Assembly: GCF_022538055.1 (NCBI RefSeq)
Contig: NZ_JAKZAM010000011.1
Location: 62,001-126,000 of the forward strand
Length of the DNA stretch: 64,000 bases
Direction: 5' to 3'
Origin: Cognataquiflexum nitidum
GTDB taxonomy: Bacteria > Bacteroidota > Bacteroidia > Cytophagales > Cyclobacteriaceae
Below are positions 26,511 through 35,617 of the stretch, one piece after another. The translations under genes and the position numbers were made by a program. The notes below the pieces were generated by a model, which had not been told where the DNA came from, made no database searches, and saw only the letters and a list, made by a program, of their open reading frames with translations. The first letter of the stretch is position 1. Every line of letters starts with the position of its first letter.

Positions 26511-27291
26511 CTTTGCAGAGATTGAAAATAGGGTAATGGAATTCAGAAATTCACTCCCATTTCCCCATATGGTTATAGATGGGTTTGTTGAAAAAAAACT
26601 TGCTGATAGCCTAACAGATGAATTTCCTAATATAGGAGACAGTAGTCTCTACAATTATTCTAATCCTTTGGAAAAAAAATCTGCTTTGAATGATTGGAAT
26701 AAGTTTCCTCCAAATACATATAAATTATTTGAATTTCTTTGTTCAGATTTTTTTGTTTCCTATTTAAGTAAAACTTTAGGTATAAAGCTTTATCCTGATT
26801 TTGGACTACATGGTGGCGGATGGCATATGCATCCCGATGGAGGAAAATTAAACCCTCATCTTGATTATAATATCCACCCAAAACTTGGGCTTCAAAGACG
26901 TATAAATTTAATAATTTATTTATCAAAAGATTGGTTACCGGAATTTGGAGGTCATTTTGGACTTTGGAGTAATAATCCCCTCACTAATAAGCCTGAAAAA
27001 TTAGAAAAAGAGGTAGAAATTAAATTCAATAGGGCTGTTTTATTTGACACCACATACAAATCATGGCATGGCCTCAGTAGACAAGTGAACACTGGTGGTA
27101 AAAACATAAGAAAATCCTTGGCGGTTTATTATTTATGCGATCCACCTGAAGGTGCTGAAATTAGGGAAAGGGCACTGTATGCAGCTACAGAGGATCAAAA
27201 AGACAATCCTGAGATTGAGGATTTGATACAAAAGAGGGCGCATAGCTTGTTTTACAAAGACCACTACATTTCAAAAAGCAACGAGAAATGA
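26503..27291 (+). CDS. 2-oxoglutarate/Fe(II)-dependent oxygenase (prolyl-4-hydroxylase-like fold)
   Basis: The protein is 262 residues long from the ATG at 26503. A start at 26482 would add seven residues and overlap the upstream gene more. The expected metal ligands are visible: HxD in NPHLDYN and the distal His in KSWHGLSR, followed about 15 residues later by the 2OG-binding Arg in IRKSLAVYY. The double-stranded beta-helix core includes INLIIYLSKDWLPEFGGHF. In a polysaccharide locus it could hydroxylate a sugar, a lipid carrier or a surface component; the substrate is unknown. Its translation is coupled to the GT2 gene by an 8-bp overlap. AT-rich DNA. Confidence 0.8.
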   Translation: MINFAEIENRVMEFRNSLPFPHMVIDGFVEKKLADSLTDEFPNIGDSSLYNYSNPLEKKSALNDWNKFPPNTYKLFEFLCSDFFVSYLSKTLGIKLYPDFGLHGGGWHMHPDGGKLNPHLDYNIHPKLGLQRRINLIIYLSKDWLPEFGGHFGLWSNNPLTNKPEKLEKEVEIKFNRAVLFDTTYKSWHGLSRQVNTGGKNIRKSLAVYYLCDPPEGAEIRERALYAATEDQKDNPEIEDLIQKRAHSLFYKDHYISKSNEK

Positions 27292-27637
27292 TCCAAATTC
27301 ACTGTTGAGAAGGTAGAAAATTCAAAGATGGTGTTTGTTAGTTAAATTGGAAAGAAGTAATTTGGATAGCAATAAAGGTGTCTGTATTTAGCAATGGGAT
27401 TAATCTGTAAAATATGAAACCCATTGTGATCTTTAAGTTTGATAATTGATCCTCACTATCAATTTTGTGGATTTCTAGATGTTTTAATTTCCTAATTTTA
27501 ATTTAGCCGGATGAATTAATGTTGACATAAGGGAATTACAAAAAGTAATTTTTTCAATTTATTATAAAAAGAAAATTCCCCAAGAAATTGACTTTTAAAA
27601 AGTATTGTTATTTTGACCTTAATTAGATTGTAATTCA
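27292..27637. other. AT-rich gap between the two halves of the polysaccharide operon
   Basis: No coding frame of any credibility lies in these 346 bp. A short hairpin, AATTAC at 27534 with GTAATT at 27545 and a following TTTT, may be a weak terminator. The next gene would then need its own promoter, but no full TAnnTTTG element is evident. Confidence 0.4.
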
Positions 27638-29029
27638 TTGATCGCTCAGATACTCTTTGTTTTAGCCCTGCTTGGTTATGCACCTCTCCTCTACTATACC
27701 TTGAAGGCAATAATCTTCAAAGTGAAATGGGAATATATGGTATTTTTTTTGGCCGCATACCTACCCTTCCATACTACCTTTTTAAGTATTGTACTTCAGT
27801 CAACCGAATCGACTTTTCCTGTAAAATTTTTCCAATTGGCCAAAGACCTGATAGTCCTTCTCTCGGTTTTGGTTTTCGTGTTGTCCCAGAGGAGAATTTT
27901 TGAATATCCATTCCGCTTGCATATTGTGGATTGGCTGGTTTTGTACTTCACCGGATTGGCATTCTTATTTCTGTTTTTACCATTGGGAGATACCACATTT
28001 GTCAACAAAGCCCTTTATTTTAAAAACCTCCTCATACCTGCCTTGGTCTATTTTGTGGGGAGGAACACAAATTTTGATGATTTGGAAGTAAGAAGGCTTT
28101 TTCAGGTAATTTTTGTGGTTGCGATTTCTGCCTTTGCAGTCAACCTTATGGAAAGCCTGATTGACAGGCACCTACAAAACTTTACTGGATATCCCCTTTT
28201 TAATCAATTGGTAAATAATATGGAGCCTTCAGGCAATTTTGGATTGACTTGGACTTTTGAAACTCAAGCCGTAACCAAACGTCTAGCTTCCTTTTTTGCA
28301 GATCCCCTCGAACTCGCAAGTTCCGTTCTATTGGGTTTTGCAACCGGTTTGATCTGGTTTTTGACAACAAAAAGAGAAGCTTCCTTTCCTTACATTTTGG
28401 TCATGCTTTGTTCCATGGGGAGTTTGTTTTTTGCAAGTTCCAGGGCAGCTTTTGGGGCTTTCTTTATCATGATTTTTTTTATTGCGGTGATTTTTAAGCT
28501 CCATAAGTTGATACTTTTCGGTTTTGGTTTGGCAATGACTTTTGTGATTTTCGTGGTTTTCTTTGCTTCTGAGGATTTCTTTTATTTTGTAGTAGATACA
28601 CTTACATTCCAAAATGCTTCTAGTGTCGGCCATGTGGTGGAATGGTTGGTTGCACTTGAATCCATGATAGAGAGCCCTTTTGGTATTGGCCTTGCCATGA
28701 GTGGCAACTCTGGAAGCGTCACAGACGAAGCAAGAGTCGGTGGTGAAAACCAGTTTCTGATTTATGGTGTCCAATTGGGGTTTTTGGGAATGATATTCTA
28801 CATCATGTTGCTAGGATTTTCCATAAGTCGGTCCGTCAGGGTTTTTAGACTTACCGATAATGTAATGTCAGCAAGGATAGCCTTTTCAGGAGCTGCTGTG
28901 AAAACAGGGCTTTTATTACCTTTATTTACTGCAAATGCAGAAATGTATTTATATGTAAGTTGGATTTCTTGGTGGATGGTGGGATACACCATGAATGAAT
29001 ATTCTAAAATCCGACACAATCATGTCTAA
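27638..29029 (+). CDS. O-antigen polymerase-like membrane protein (Wzy candidate)
   Basis: The 463-residue polytopic protein has roughly 10-12 hydrophobic segments and a large loop near 175-215 (LMESLIDRHLQNFTGYPL). Its position beside Wzx, Wzz and export genes suggests the repeat-unit polymerase. Wzy proteins are poorly conserved, so the call rests on topology and context. The frame starts with a TTG at 27638 and has an in-frame stop at 27620, so no upstream ATG is available. Its stop overlaps the next ATG by 8 bp (ATGtcTAA). Confidence 0.78.
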   Translation: MIAQILFVLALLGYAPLLYYTLKAIIFKVKWEYMVFFLAAYLPFHTTFLSIVLQSTESTFPVKFFQLAKDLIVLLSVLVFVLSQRRIFEYPFRLHIVDWLVLYFTGLAFLFLFLPLGDTTFVNKALYFKNLLIPALVYFVGRNTNFDDLEVRRLFQVIFVVAISAFAVNLMESLIDRHLQNFTGYPLFNQLVNNMEPSGNFGLTWTFETQAVTKRLASFFADPLELASSVLLGFATGLIWFLTTKREASFPYILVMLCSMGSLFFASSRAAFGAFFIMIFFIAVIFKLHKLILFGFGLAMTFVIFVVFFASEDFFYFVVDTLTFQNASSVGHVVEWLVALESMIESPFGIGLAMSGNSGSVTDEARVGGENQFLIYGVQLGFLGMIFYIMLLGFSISRSVRVFRLTDNVMSARIAFSGAAVKTGLLLPLFTANAEMYLYVSWISWWMVGYTMNEYSKIRHNHV

Positions 29030-30152
29030 GCCCAAGGTTTTGATCGATGTATATTACCTCTATGTGGCGCAGACTGGCATCAGAACCTACATGGTGACGC
29101 TTTGCGAGGAGATTTTCAAAAACCCCAAAAGTGACTTTGAATACGTAATCAGCCCGGATTTTCAGAAAGTGAAGCAAAATCATTGCTTTCGGGGAAAAAC
29201 CGCCAAATGGAAAAACATCCTGTTTCAACTTCTTTATTTCCTCAGAAAGCAATTTACTCTTCCTTTTCTCTCCTATTATCACAAGGCTGATCTGGTATTT
29301 AGCCCTGACATATTAAGTCCAATCTGGTCTAGGGGAAAAAAAGTCTCCGTGCTCCATGACACTTTCTTTTGGGACAATCCTGACCATTACCAGAGACTTT
29401 GGTTGAAATACTACCTTTATTTTTTGGAAAAAGGATTAAGGAAAAATGGGGAAATCATTACGATAACCCAATTTTCCAAAACGAGATTACAGGAATTGCC
29501 TGCTTTTAAATCTATTCCCATCCGAGTAGTGTATCCTGCCTCAGGGCTATCGGGGGGGACAGTCGCTTCTAAAGAAAATTCGGTCATTTCTTCTAGGTAT
29601 TTGCTTCATGTGGGAGTGTTGGAGAAAAGGAAAAACCTCGGTATGCTGATCACCGCATTTGATAAACTCGTAAGGATGAAGGGCTATGAAGACCTCCGTT
29701 TGATTTTGGTAGGACAAAGAGGCCCACGAGAAACTTTGGATGATTATGATTATTTGACCGCATTGGTGGCTTCTTTGGGATTGACAGATAGAGTCGATTT
29801 TACCGGATACGTGGCGCAGGAAAAGCTGGCAAACTACTTCCAAAATGCCTTGGGGTATGTTTTCCCATCGGCTAACGAAGGTTTTGGACTGCCTGTTTTG
29901 GAGGCTTTTTCTTTTGGCTTGCCCGTTATCATTTCCAAGCAGGGGGCATTGATGGAAGTTGCGGGAGGTGCTGCTTTGGTTTTGGAGAAAAATGATTCGG
30001 AAGCACTTTTTCAGTCCATGAAGCTTTTGGTGGATGATATTGAGCTCAGAAAGGAATTGGGCGAAAAAGGGAGAATCAGGTTGAAGGAATTTTCCACGGA
30101 GAAGTTTTTCCTATCTTTGGAGCAAGCATTTAAAGAAATTCTGAATGGGTAA
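29022..30152 (+). CDS. Glycosyltransferase family 4
   Basis: The protein is 376 residues long from the ATG at 29022. An upstream ATG at 28995 would overlap the polymerase by 35 bp. The GT-B fold is indicated by [17 protein letters not shown] and the C-terminal E-x7-E element in [21 protein letters not shown]. The segment [16 protein letters not shown] is typical of GT4 mannosyl- or glucosyltransferases. It presumably adds one sugar of the repeat unit. It is joined to the flanking genes by ATGtcTAA upstream and ATGggTAA downstream. Confidence 0.88.
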   Translation: MSKPKVLIDVYYLYVAQTGIRTYMVTLCEEIFKNPKSDFEYVISPDFQKVKQNHCFRGKTAKWKNILFQLLYFLRKQFTLPFLSYYHKADLVFSPDILSPIWSRGKKVSVLHDTFFWDNPDHYQRLWLKYYLYFLEKGLRKNGEIITITQFSKTRLQELPAFKSIPIRVVYPASGLSGGTVASKENSVISSRYLLHVGVLEKRKNLGMLITAFDKLVRMKGYEDLRLILVGQRGPRETLDDYDYLTALVASLGLTDRVDFTGYVAQEKLANYFQNALGYVFPSANEGFGLPVLEAFSFGLPVIISKQGALMEVAGGAALVLEKNDSEALFQSMKLLVDDIELRKELGEKGRIRLKEFSTEKFFLSLEQAFKEILNG

Positions 30153-30849
30153 TTTCCTCGGCAAAACCATCTCCAAACTCGCAGGCATTGACCTCAGCGA
30201 CCGCTTTGGAGCGGAATGGGACTCGTTTTCCACTTTGGGGGTGATGGTTAGAATGGGGATTTGGATGGTCAGGGGGATGTTGGTAAGGTGGAGGTTTGGA
30301 GCAGCTAAAGGGCTGTTTTTGATCGGAAAAGACGTCACCATCAGACAAGCGTCTTATATCATTGCGGGCAAAAATTTCATCGCCCAAGACCATTGCGAGA
30401 TCAATGGCCTTTCCCAAAAAGGTTTGGTTTTTGGAGACAAGGTCACCATTGGGAGTTACGCCATCATCAGACCGACCAACCTCTATGGAGGAGAAGCCGG
30501 AGTCGGCCTGAAAGTCGGAAACAACAGCAGCATCGGGCCTTATGCCTATATCGGCTGCTCGGGATACATCGAGATTGGAGACAATGTCATGATGTCTCCA
30601 CGGGTCAGCATCTATTCGGAAAACCATAATTTTTCTGAAACAACAATGCCCATGATCGAGCAGGGAGTGACCCGCTCTTTCGTCAAAATTGAAGATGATT
30701 GTTGGTTAGCTGCCAACTCAGTAATCCTAGCGGGAGTGACAGTGGGAAAAGGTTCAGTTGTCGCAGCCGGAAGCATCGTCACCAAGGATGTGCCTCCCTA
30801 CAGCATCGTGGCCGGAAATCCCGCCAAGATCATCAAAAGCAGAAAGTAA
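30145..30849 (+). CDS. Left-handed beta-helix (hexapeptide) acyltransferase
   Basis: The 234-residue protein has a short N-terminal membrane-proximal region ([20 protein letters not shown]), then repeated hexapeptide turns (for example [14 protein letters not shown] and [15 protein letters not shown]), the catalytic-type His in SENHNF and the terminal [10 protein letters not shown]. It resembles WcaF/maltose-O-acetyltransferase-like enzymes that O-acetylate polysaccharide sugars with acetyl-CoA. Its start overlaps the preceding stop by 8 bp, and the next gene begins directly after its stop (taaatg). Confidence 0.9.
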   Translation: MGNFLGKTISKLAGIDLSDRFGAEWDSFSTLGVMVRMGIWMVRGMLVRWRFGAAKGLFLIGKDVTIRQASYIIAGKNFIAQDHCEINGLSQKGLVFGDKVTIGSYAIIRPTNLYGGEAGVGLKVGNNSSIGPYAYIGCSGYIEIGDNVMMSPRVSIYSENHNFSETTMPMIEQGVTRSFVKIEDDCWLAANSVILAGVTVGKGSVVAAGSIVTKDVPPYSIVAGNPAKIIKSRK

Positions 30850-31608
30850 ATGAAGACCAACACCGTAGAAACCTGGAAAAAATTCGGAAAGGAGGACCCT
30901 TACTATGGGGTACTTTCTGATCCAAAATACAAGTCTGACAAAATCACAGATAATGGTTTGTCTGAATTTTTTGCTACCGGGGAGACCTATGTCTCTGAGA
31001 CATTGCATAGAATCAAACGGCTTTATGACTCTGATTTGTCCAAAGCGGCTATCCTTGATTTCGGTTGTGGAGTAGGGCGTTTGGCGATACCTTTTTCTTT
31101 TGTTACAAAAAACAGGACCGTAGGCATTGACGTTTCTCCGGAGATTCTTGAAAAGGCAAAAGCCCACGCCATCGAAATGAGAGCGGAAAATGTGGAATTC
31201 CTACTTTCTGAAGGCAAGACTTTACCTAATACGGGCAAGTTTGATTTTATCAATTCCTATATCGTCTTACAACACATCGAGACCGAGATCGGGATGGCGA
31301 TCTTCCAACAACTGTTGGACAGGCTTGAAATCGGGGGTATCATGCAGATTCAGGCAACCTATGGTAATAATTGGCCGAAAATCAAGTATTATCATTATTA
31401 CCTGAGGGCGCATTATGCCCTGTACAACTTTGTCTATTCCAGTCTTAAAAACAGGAAACTGGAAGCCGAGCCCATGATGCAGATGAACCCCTATGACCCT
31501 CAGGTATTGTTCCGACTTTTTTCAAAATATTCCAATTCCATCCATGTGGAATTGACTGACCACACCGGGTTTTTGGGAGCTTCCTACATGTTCAAAAGGG
31601 AATTTTGA
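30850..31608 (+). CDS. Class I SAM-dependent methyltransferase
   Basis: The 252-residue Methyltransf-type protein has motif I ILDFGCGVGRLAIPF (about 66-80), the acidic VGIDVSPEIL and SYIVLQHIETE. Near its middle it has a Tyr-rich stretch (YYHYYLRAHYALYNF). In this operon it probably methylates a sugar of the repeat unit. Its ATG follows the acyltransferase stop directly, and its own stop shares one base with the ATG of the next gene (TGATG). Confidence 0.85.
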   Translation: MKTNTVETWKKFGKEDPYYGVLSDPKYKSDKITDNGLSEFFATGETYVSETLHRIKRLYDSDLSKAAILDFGCGVGRLAIPFSFVTKNRTVGIDVSPEILEKAKAHAIEMRAENVEFLLSEGKTLPNTGKFDFINSYIVLQHIETEIGMAIFQQLLDRLEIGGIMQIQATYGNNWPKIKYYHYYLRAHYALYNFVYSSLKNRKLEAEPMMQMNPYDPQVLFRLFSKYSNSIHVELTDHTGFLGASYMFKREF

Positions 31609-32771
31609 TGGCAGAAAACCATTCTCCCACCGAAAAAAATATTCTTATGCTCCATGGTTCATCGGACCTATACGGCGCAAGCAAGATTTTTCTGGAATCT
31701 GTCCGTGCACTGAAGCATGCAGGATTTGGAGTTCTGGTTGTCCTTTCAGAAGATGGTCCATTGGTTGAGGAATTAAAAAAATTGAATGCAGAGGTCCATA
31801 TCCACAAACTGGGAATTTTGCGTAGAAAATATTTTAACCCTTCCGGATTGTTAAACCGGTTCAAAACAATCCTGAGGGCCAAGGCTTTCTTGGAGAAATT
31901 GATGTCTGAAGAACGCATCACGCACATTTATTCCAATACCTCTGCCGTTTTGGTTGGTGCTTTTTTGGCTCGCAAAAAAGGGGTTAAACACATTTGGCAC
32001 CTCCATGAGATTTTGCTTTCTCCGGGATGGTTTGTCTGGATGATGGGAAAAATCATCAACATGAATTCGGATAAAGTGGTCCTGGTTTCTCTGGCTGTTT
32101 GGGACAATTGGAAGGGAAAAGTCGAAGAATCCAAGCTCGTCTTGGTGCACAACGGTATTGATTACAAACCATATGTGGAATGTAAAACCGGTATCAAGAC
32201 CGAGATTCCGGGAAGCGGAGAAAAGGTTTTGATCGGAATGATCGGAAGGATCAATCACTGGAAAGGGCAGGGCTATTTTTTGGACATTGCCCAAAGTTTG
32301 GTTCAAATTCATGAAAACGTCCATTTTGTAATTGTGGGTGACGCCTACCCAGGGACAGAACATTTGATAACCGAAATGGAAGAAAAAATCAAAAACTCAG
32401 GTTTGCAGACCCATGTCAGCTATCTGGGTTTCCGCAGAGATATCCCAGAAATCCTTCAGGCATTGGATATTTTTGTATTGCCCTCCATTCTACCAGATCC
32501 GTTTCCCACAGTAATCTTGGAGGCGATGGCTTCAGGGAAGCCTGTTGTGGCTACAGCCCACGGAGGGGCAAAGGAAATGATTTTGGAAGGAGAAACTGGA
32601 TTCTTGATCTCTTGGGACAATGCCGGTTCAGCCGCAACATCTATTTCTGCTTTGGTCAAGAATGAGGTATTAAGAAAAGGCATGGGTGAAAAAGGAAGAT
32701 CAAGGGTATTGGAGAAATTTTCCCCTGAGGCTTTTCAGAGAAATTTTATCAGACTTTTTGAAAATGGCTAA
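31608..32771 (+). CDS. Glycosyltransferase family 4
   Basis: The protein is 387 residues long from the ATG at 31608. An in-frame TTG one codon earlier is unlikely to be used. It is a GT-B enzyme with ILMLHGSSDLYGASKIF near the N-terminus, IGMIGRINHWKGQGYFLD at the donor domain start and the E-x7-E element in LPDPFPTVILEAMASGKPVV. It acts as a transferase in repeat-unit assembly; the sugar is unknown. Its stop overlaps the next ATG by 8 bp (ATGgcTAA). Confidence 0.88.
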   Translation: MAENHSPTEKNILMLHGSSDLYGASKIFLESVRALKHAGFGVLVVLSEDGPLVEELKKLNAEVHIHKLGILRRKYFNPSGLLNRFKTILRAKAFLEKLMSEERITHIYSNTSAVLVGAFLARKKGVKHIWHLHEILLSPGWFVWMMGKIINMNSDKVVLVSLAVWDNWKGKVEESKLVLVHNGIDYKPYVECKTGIKTEIPGSGEKVLIGMIGRINHWKGQGYFLDIAQSLVQIHENVHFVIVGDAYPGTEHLITEMEEKIKNSGLQTHVSYLGFRRDIPEILQALDIFVLPSILPDPFPTVILEAMASGKPVVATAHGGAKEMILEGETGFLISWDNAGSAATSISALVKNEVLRKGMGEKGRSRVLEKFSPEAFQRNFIRLFENG

Positions 32772-33915
32772 AGAAAACAAAACGCTGAAGGTATGTATTT
32801 TGGGAGCCAAGGGATATCCCTATGTCTATGGAGGCTATGATACCATGGTCAAGGAATTGGGGGAGCGGCTGCAAAAAAGAGGTGTCGATGTCAGGGTGTA
32901 TTGTCACCGTTCCCTCTTCAAAGAGAAGCCTGCCGTAGTAAATGGGATCAGGCTGATCTATATGCCTGCAGTAGAAACCAAAAGCCTGACGCAGTTGACA
33001 CATTCCTTTTTTTCGATGATCCACGCCTGCTTTTCGGATGTGGATGTGATTTTTGTGGTCAACAGTGCCAATGGCCCATTTGGATTTATTTCCAGAATCT
33101 TCCGAAAACCGACTGCCATCAATGTCGATGGACTTGAATGGCTTCGCCCAAAATGGAAAGGTTTTGGATCGAAATATTTCTTTTGGGCATCCAGGATGGC
33201 TACGAGGTTTTATGATCAAATCATCAATGATTCAGACGAAATGAGAAGAATCTACCTGGAGCTTTTCAATACAGAATCCAAAGTCATTGCCTATGGTGCC
33301 AATCCTTCATTTAATTCTGATCCGGCCAAACTCCAAAAATGGAACCTGATAAAGGAAGGCTATTACCTGATAGTGGGGAGGCTGGTTCCTGACAACAATG
33401 CCGACCTGATTATTGGAGGATTTATCCAATCTGACTGCAATAGGAAATTGGTTATAGTCGGCGATGTTCCTTTTCAGGACGCCTATGCCGAGGGACTCAA
33501 ATCCATGCAGGATGAAAGGCTTTTGTTTACCGGATATGTCACTGACCCGGAAGAGTTAAAGGCACTTTACCACAATTGCTACGCCTATTTTCACGGGCAT
33601 GAGTATGGAGGCACTAACCCCGCAATGTTGAAGGCTTTGGGTTATGGCTGTGCAATATTGGCTTTGGACACCGCTTTCAATCAGGAGATGCTCCAAAACG
33701 GCAAGCACGGTTGGTATTTTTCCAAAAACCCTGAATCAGTTGCCACCCTGATTTCCAAAGCCGAAATAAGCCCTGATGACCTTGATTGTCTCCGGATTAC
33801 CGCGCGGGAAGGCCTGACCCAAAAGTACAATTGGGACCATGTTACTGATCAATATCTGGAAGTTTTTGAGGAATTGAAGAAAAGGAGCAAGAGCGGAAAG
33901 AAAAACCTTAAGTAG
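32764..33915 (+). CDS. DUF1972 glycosyltransferase, rhamnosyltransferase-like
   Basis: The protein is 383 residues long from the ATG at 32764. The open frame runs back to 32686 but overlaps the previous gene. The N-terminus KVCILGAKGYPYVYGGYDTM is the DUF1972 signature of WchF/Cps2T-like beta-1,4-rhamnosyltransferases. The C-terminal domain has YYLIVGRLVPDNN and HEYGGTNPAMLKALGYGC. It is the last gene of the right half of the polysaccharide row. Its end overlaps the convergent 2H phosphoesterase gene by 8 bp. Confidence 0.85.
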   Translation: MAKENKTLKVCILGAKGYPYVYGGYDTMVKELGERLQKRGVDVRVYCHRSLFKEKPAVVNGIRLIYMPAVETKSLTQLTHSFFSMIHACFSDVDVIFVVNSANGPFGFISRIFRKPTAINVDGLEWLRPKWKGFGSKYFFWASRMATRFYDQIINDSDEMRRIYLELFNTESKVIAYGANPSFNSDPAKLQKWNLIKEGYYLIVGRLVPDNNADLIIGGFIQSDCNRKLVIVGDVPFQDAYAEGLKSMQDERLLFTGYVTDPEELKALYHNCYAYFHGHEYGGTNPAMLKALGYGCAILALDTAFNQEMLQNGKHGWYFSKNPESVATLISKAEISPDDLDCLRITAREGLTQKYNWDHVTDQYLEVFEELKKRSKSGKKNLK

Positions 33916-34477
33916 TAGAACTGTCTGTACCGTTTAGATGAAACTTGCTCAATACCACCCATCTTCCTTCTAATCTTTTGAGCAGGGCAATGTCTTTGAC
34001 TTCCTGTTTGGCATCGAATTTTTGTTTTTTGATAAAATCCCAATAGGTATCAAATTGTGTTGCTTTCAGGTCCTTGAAAGCCAAAGTCATGTGGGGATGA
34101 TAGGCCCTATCGCTGAGTTCCTCTACTAGTTTGAGGTCTGTTTTGCAAAATTTGGAAAGCATGAGCTGAAGAGAAAACAGCGCCGGTTCTTCTTTTGTCT
34201 TGATAAAAATAACCCTTCTTCCAAAACGATCAAATCCGGAATATTTCAGGTCAAAAGCTTTGACCTTGTCAAAAAAGCTTTTTAGTAATCCATTTAACCT
34301 ATCTTCTTTGGCTTCATTCCAGTTGAATGGCATCTTTAGTGTGATATGTGCAGGGGATTTGAGGGCATACTTAAGGTTGAAATTTTCTTTCAGCTTCAGT
34401 TTCAATTCCGTTGCGTTTTGTTGGATTTCGCCTTCGGGTACGATTGCTATGAAATATTTACCTATAGATTTTGCCAT
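33908..34477 (-). CDS. 2H phosphoesterase superfamily protein (2'-5' RNA ligase-like)
   Basis: The 189-residue protein carries the two HxT motifs that define the 2H superfamily: HITLKM near residue 43 and HMTLAF near residue 128. The family includes bacterial ThpR/LigT enzymes and cyclic phosphodiesterases acting on 2',3'-cyclic phosphate ends of RNA or nucleotides. Cellular roles are mostly unclear. It lies on the opposite strand between the end of the polysaccharide genes and the universal stress gene and has no partner. Confidence 0.85.
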   Translation of the reverse strand: MAKSIGKYFIAIVPEGEIQQNATELKLKLKENFNLKYALKSPAHITLKMPFNWNEAKEDRLNGLLKSFFDKVKAFDLKYSGFDRFGRRVIFIKTKEEPALFSLQLMLSKFCKTDLKLVEELSDRAYHPHMTLAFKDLKATQFDTYWDFIKKQKFDAKQEVKDIALLKRLEGRWVVLSKFHLNGTDSSTT

Positions 34478-34606
34478 TTAACACAAATATAAATCATTTA
34501 GAAAAGGAGGATCAGATAAAATCGGGGAATAGGATAAATTGTATGGGGGAATTTTCCAAAGAATATTTTAAAATTGTAACTTGAACGGGTAAATAGCTGC
34601 AAAACT

Positions 34607-35518
34607 ATGGAGAATTTTGAAAAGGCAATGGTCGGAGTGGACCTTACGGAAATGGATGATATTCTGATTTCCAAAATGGGAATTTTGTCCGAGATCCTAG
34701 GAATCAAAAAGCTTTATTTTATCCATGTTTCCAAAAATCTAGCCCTACCGGATGAAATCAGAGAAAAATTCCCCGATTTGGTAGCGCCCGCCGATGAAGC
34801 CATAGAAGCGGAGATTATGACCATTATCAAACAAAACAAATACCCTGATAATGTAGAAATAGAAGTTTTTGCCGAAGAGGGAAATCCAATGACTACTTTC
34901 CTCAGATGGGCAAAACTCAAAGATGTGGATCTCATCATCATGGGAAGGAAAATTACGCTCAAGGGAAGTGGCTCACTAGCCAAGACTATGGCTCAAAAGG
35001 CTCCGTGCTCAGTTTTATTCCTGCCTGAAAGGATCGAAATGAAGGTTCCCAAAAGGATATTGCTTCCTATGGACTTTTCGGAGCATACCAATATGACGAT
35101 AAATTTCGCTCAAAAAGCTGCAGAGCAATTTGAAGCTGAAATTTTTGCACTCCATTTATATGAGGTTCCTACCGGATATTATAAAACAGGAAAATCATTT
35201 GAGGAATTTGCCAGGATCATGGAAGAAAATGCAAGAAAGGATTATGACAAATTTGTGAAAAAGCATCAGCACCCGGAATTCGATTGTCTTTTTATACTGT
35301 CAAACAAAGGCGAGCCGGGTCACCTGATCATCGAAAAGGCAAAAGAACAGGGGATGGATTTGATTTTGATGGGAAGTAGGGGAAGGTCTGCTTCTGCAGC
35401 GGTGTTGCTCGGAAGTGTAGCTGAGAAGCTCGTGGAGGTCAACAATGAGATCCCAATGCTGATATTTAAGAAAAAAGGAGAGACTATGGGCTTTTTCGAT
35501 GCCTTATTCAGAATCTGA
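34607..35518 (+). CDS. Universal stress protein, tandem UspA domains
   Basis: The 303-residue protein has two Usp domains (about 1-145 and 147-290). The first has IIMGRKITLKGSGSLAKTMA. The second has LMGSRGRSASAAVLLGSVAEK, matching the G-x2-G-x9-GS nucleotide-binding pattern, so ATP binding is likely in the second. It ends with a short extra tail (GETMGFFDALFRI). Usp proteins are induced by starvation and other stress. It is a single gene with its own terminator. Confidence 0.9.
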   Translation: MENFEKAMVGVDLTEMDDILISKMGILSEILGIKKLYFIHVSKNLALPDEIREKFPDLVAPADEAIEAEIMTIIKQNKYPDNVEIEVFAEEGNPMTTFLRWAKLKDVDLIIMGRKITLKGSGSLAKTMAQKAPCSVLFLPERIEMKVPKRILLPMDFSEHTNMTINFAQKAAEQFEAEIFALHLYEVPTGYYKTGKSFEEFARIMEENARKDYDKFVKKHQHPEFDCLFILSNKGEPGHLIIEKAKEQGMDLILMGSRGRSASAAVLLGSVAEKLVEVNNEIPMLIFKKKGETMGFFDALFRI

Positions 35519-35547
35519 TAGGGTAAGAGTATTTCACAAGCCTAAAA

Positions 35548-35583
35548 ACAAAAACCCAAGCTCTAGCAACTTGGGTTTTTTGT
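35548..35583 (+). terminator. Rho-independent terminator after the universal stress gene
   Basis: ACAAAAACCCAAG pairs with CTTGGGTTTTTTGT around a 9-base loop. The T-run on the 3' side and the A-run on the 5' side make it usable from both strands, since the convergent sugar-transferase gene ends at 35618. Confidence 0.88.
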
Positions 35584-35617
35584 TTTAAGATAATGAAAGT
35601 CAATTTTTAAAAGCGAT

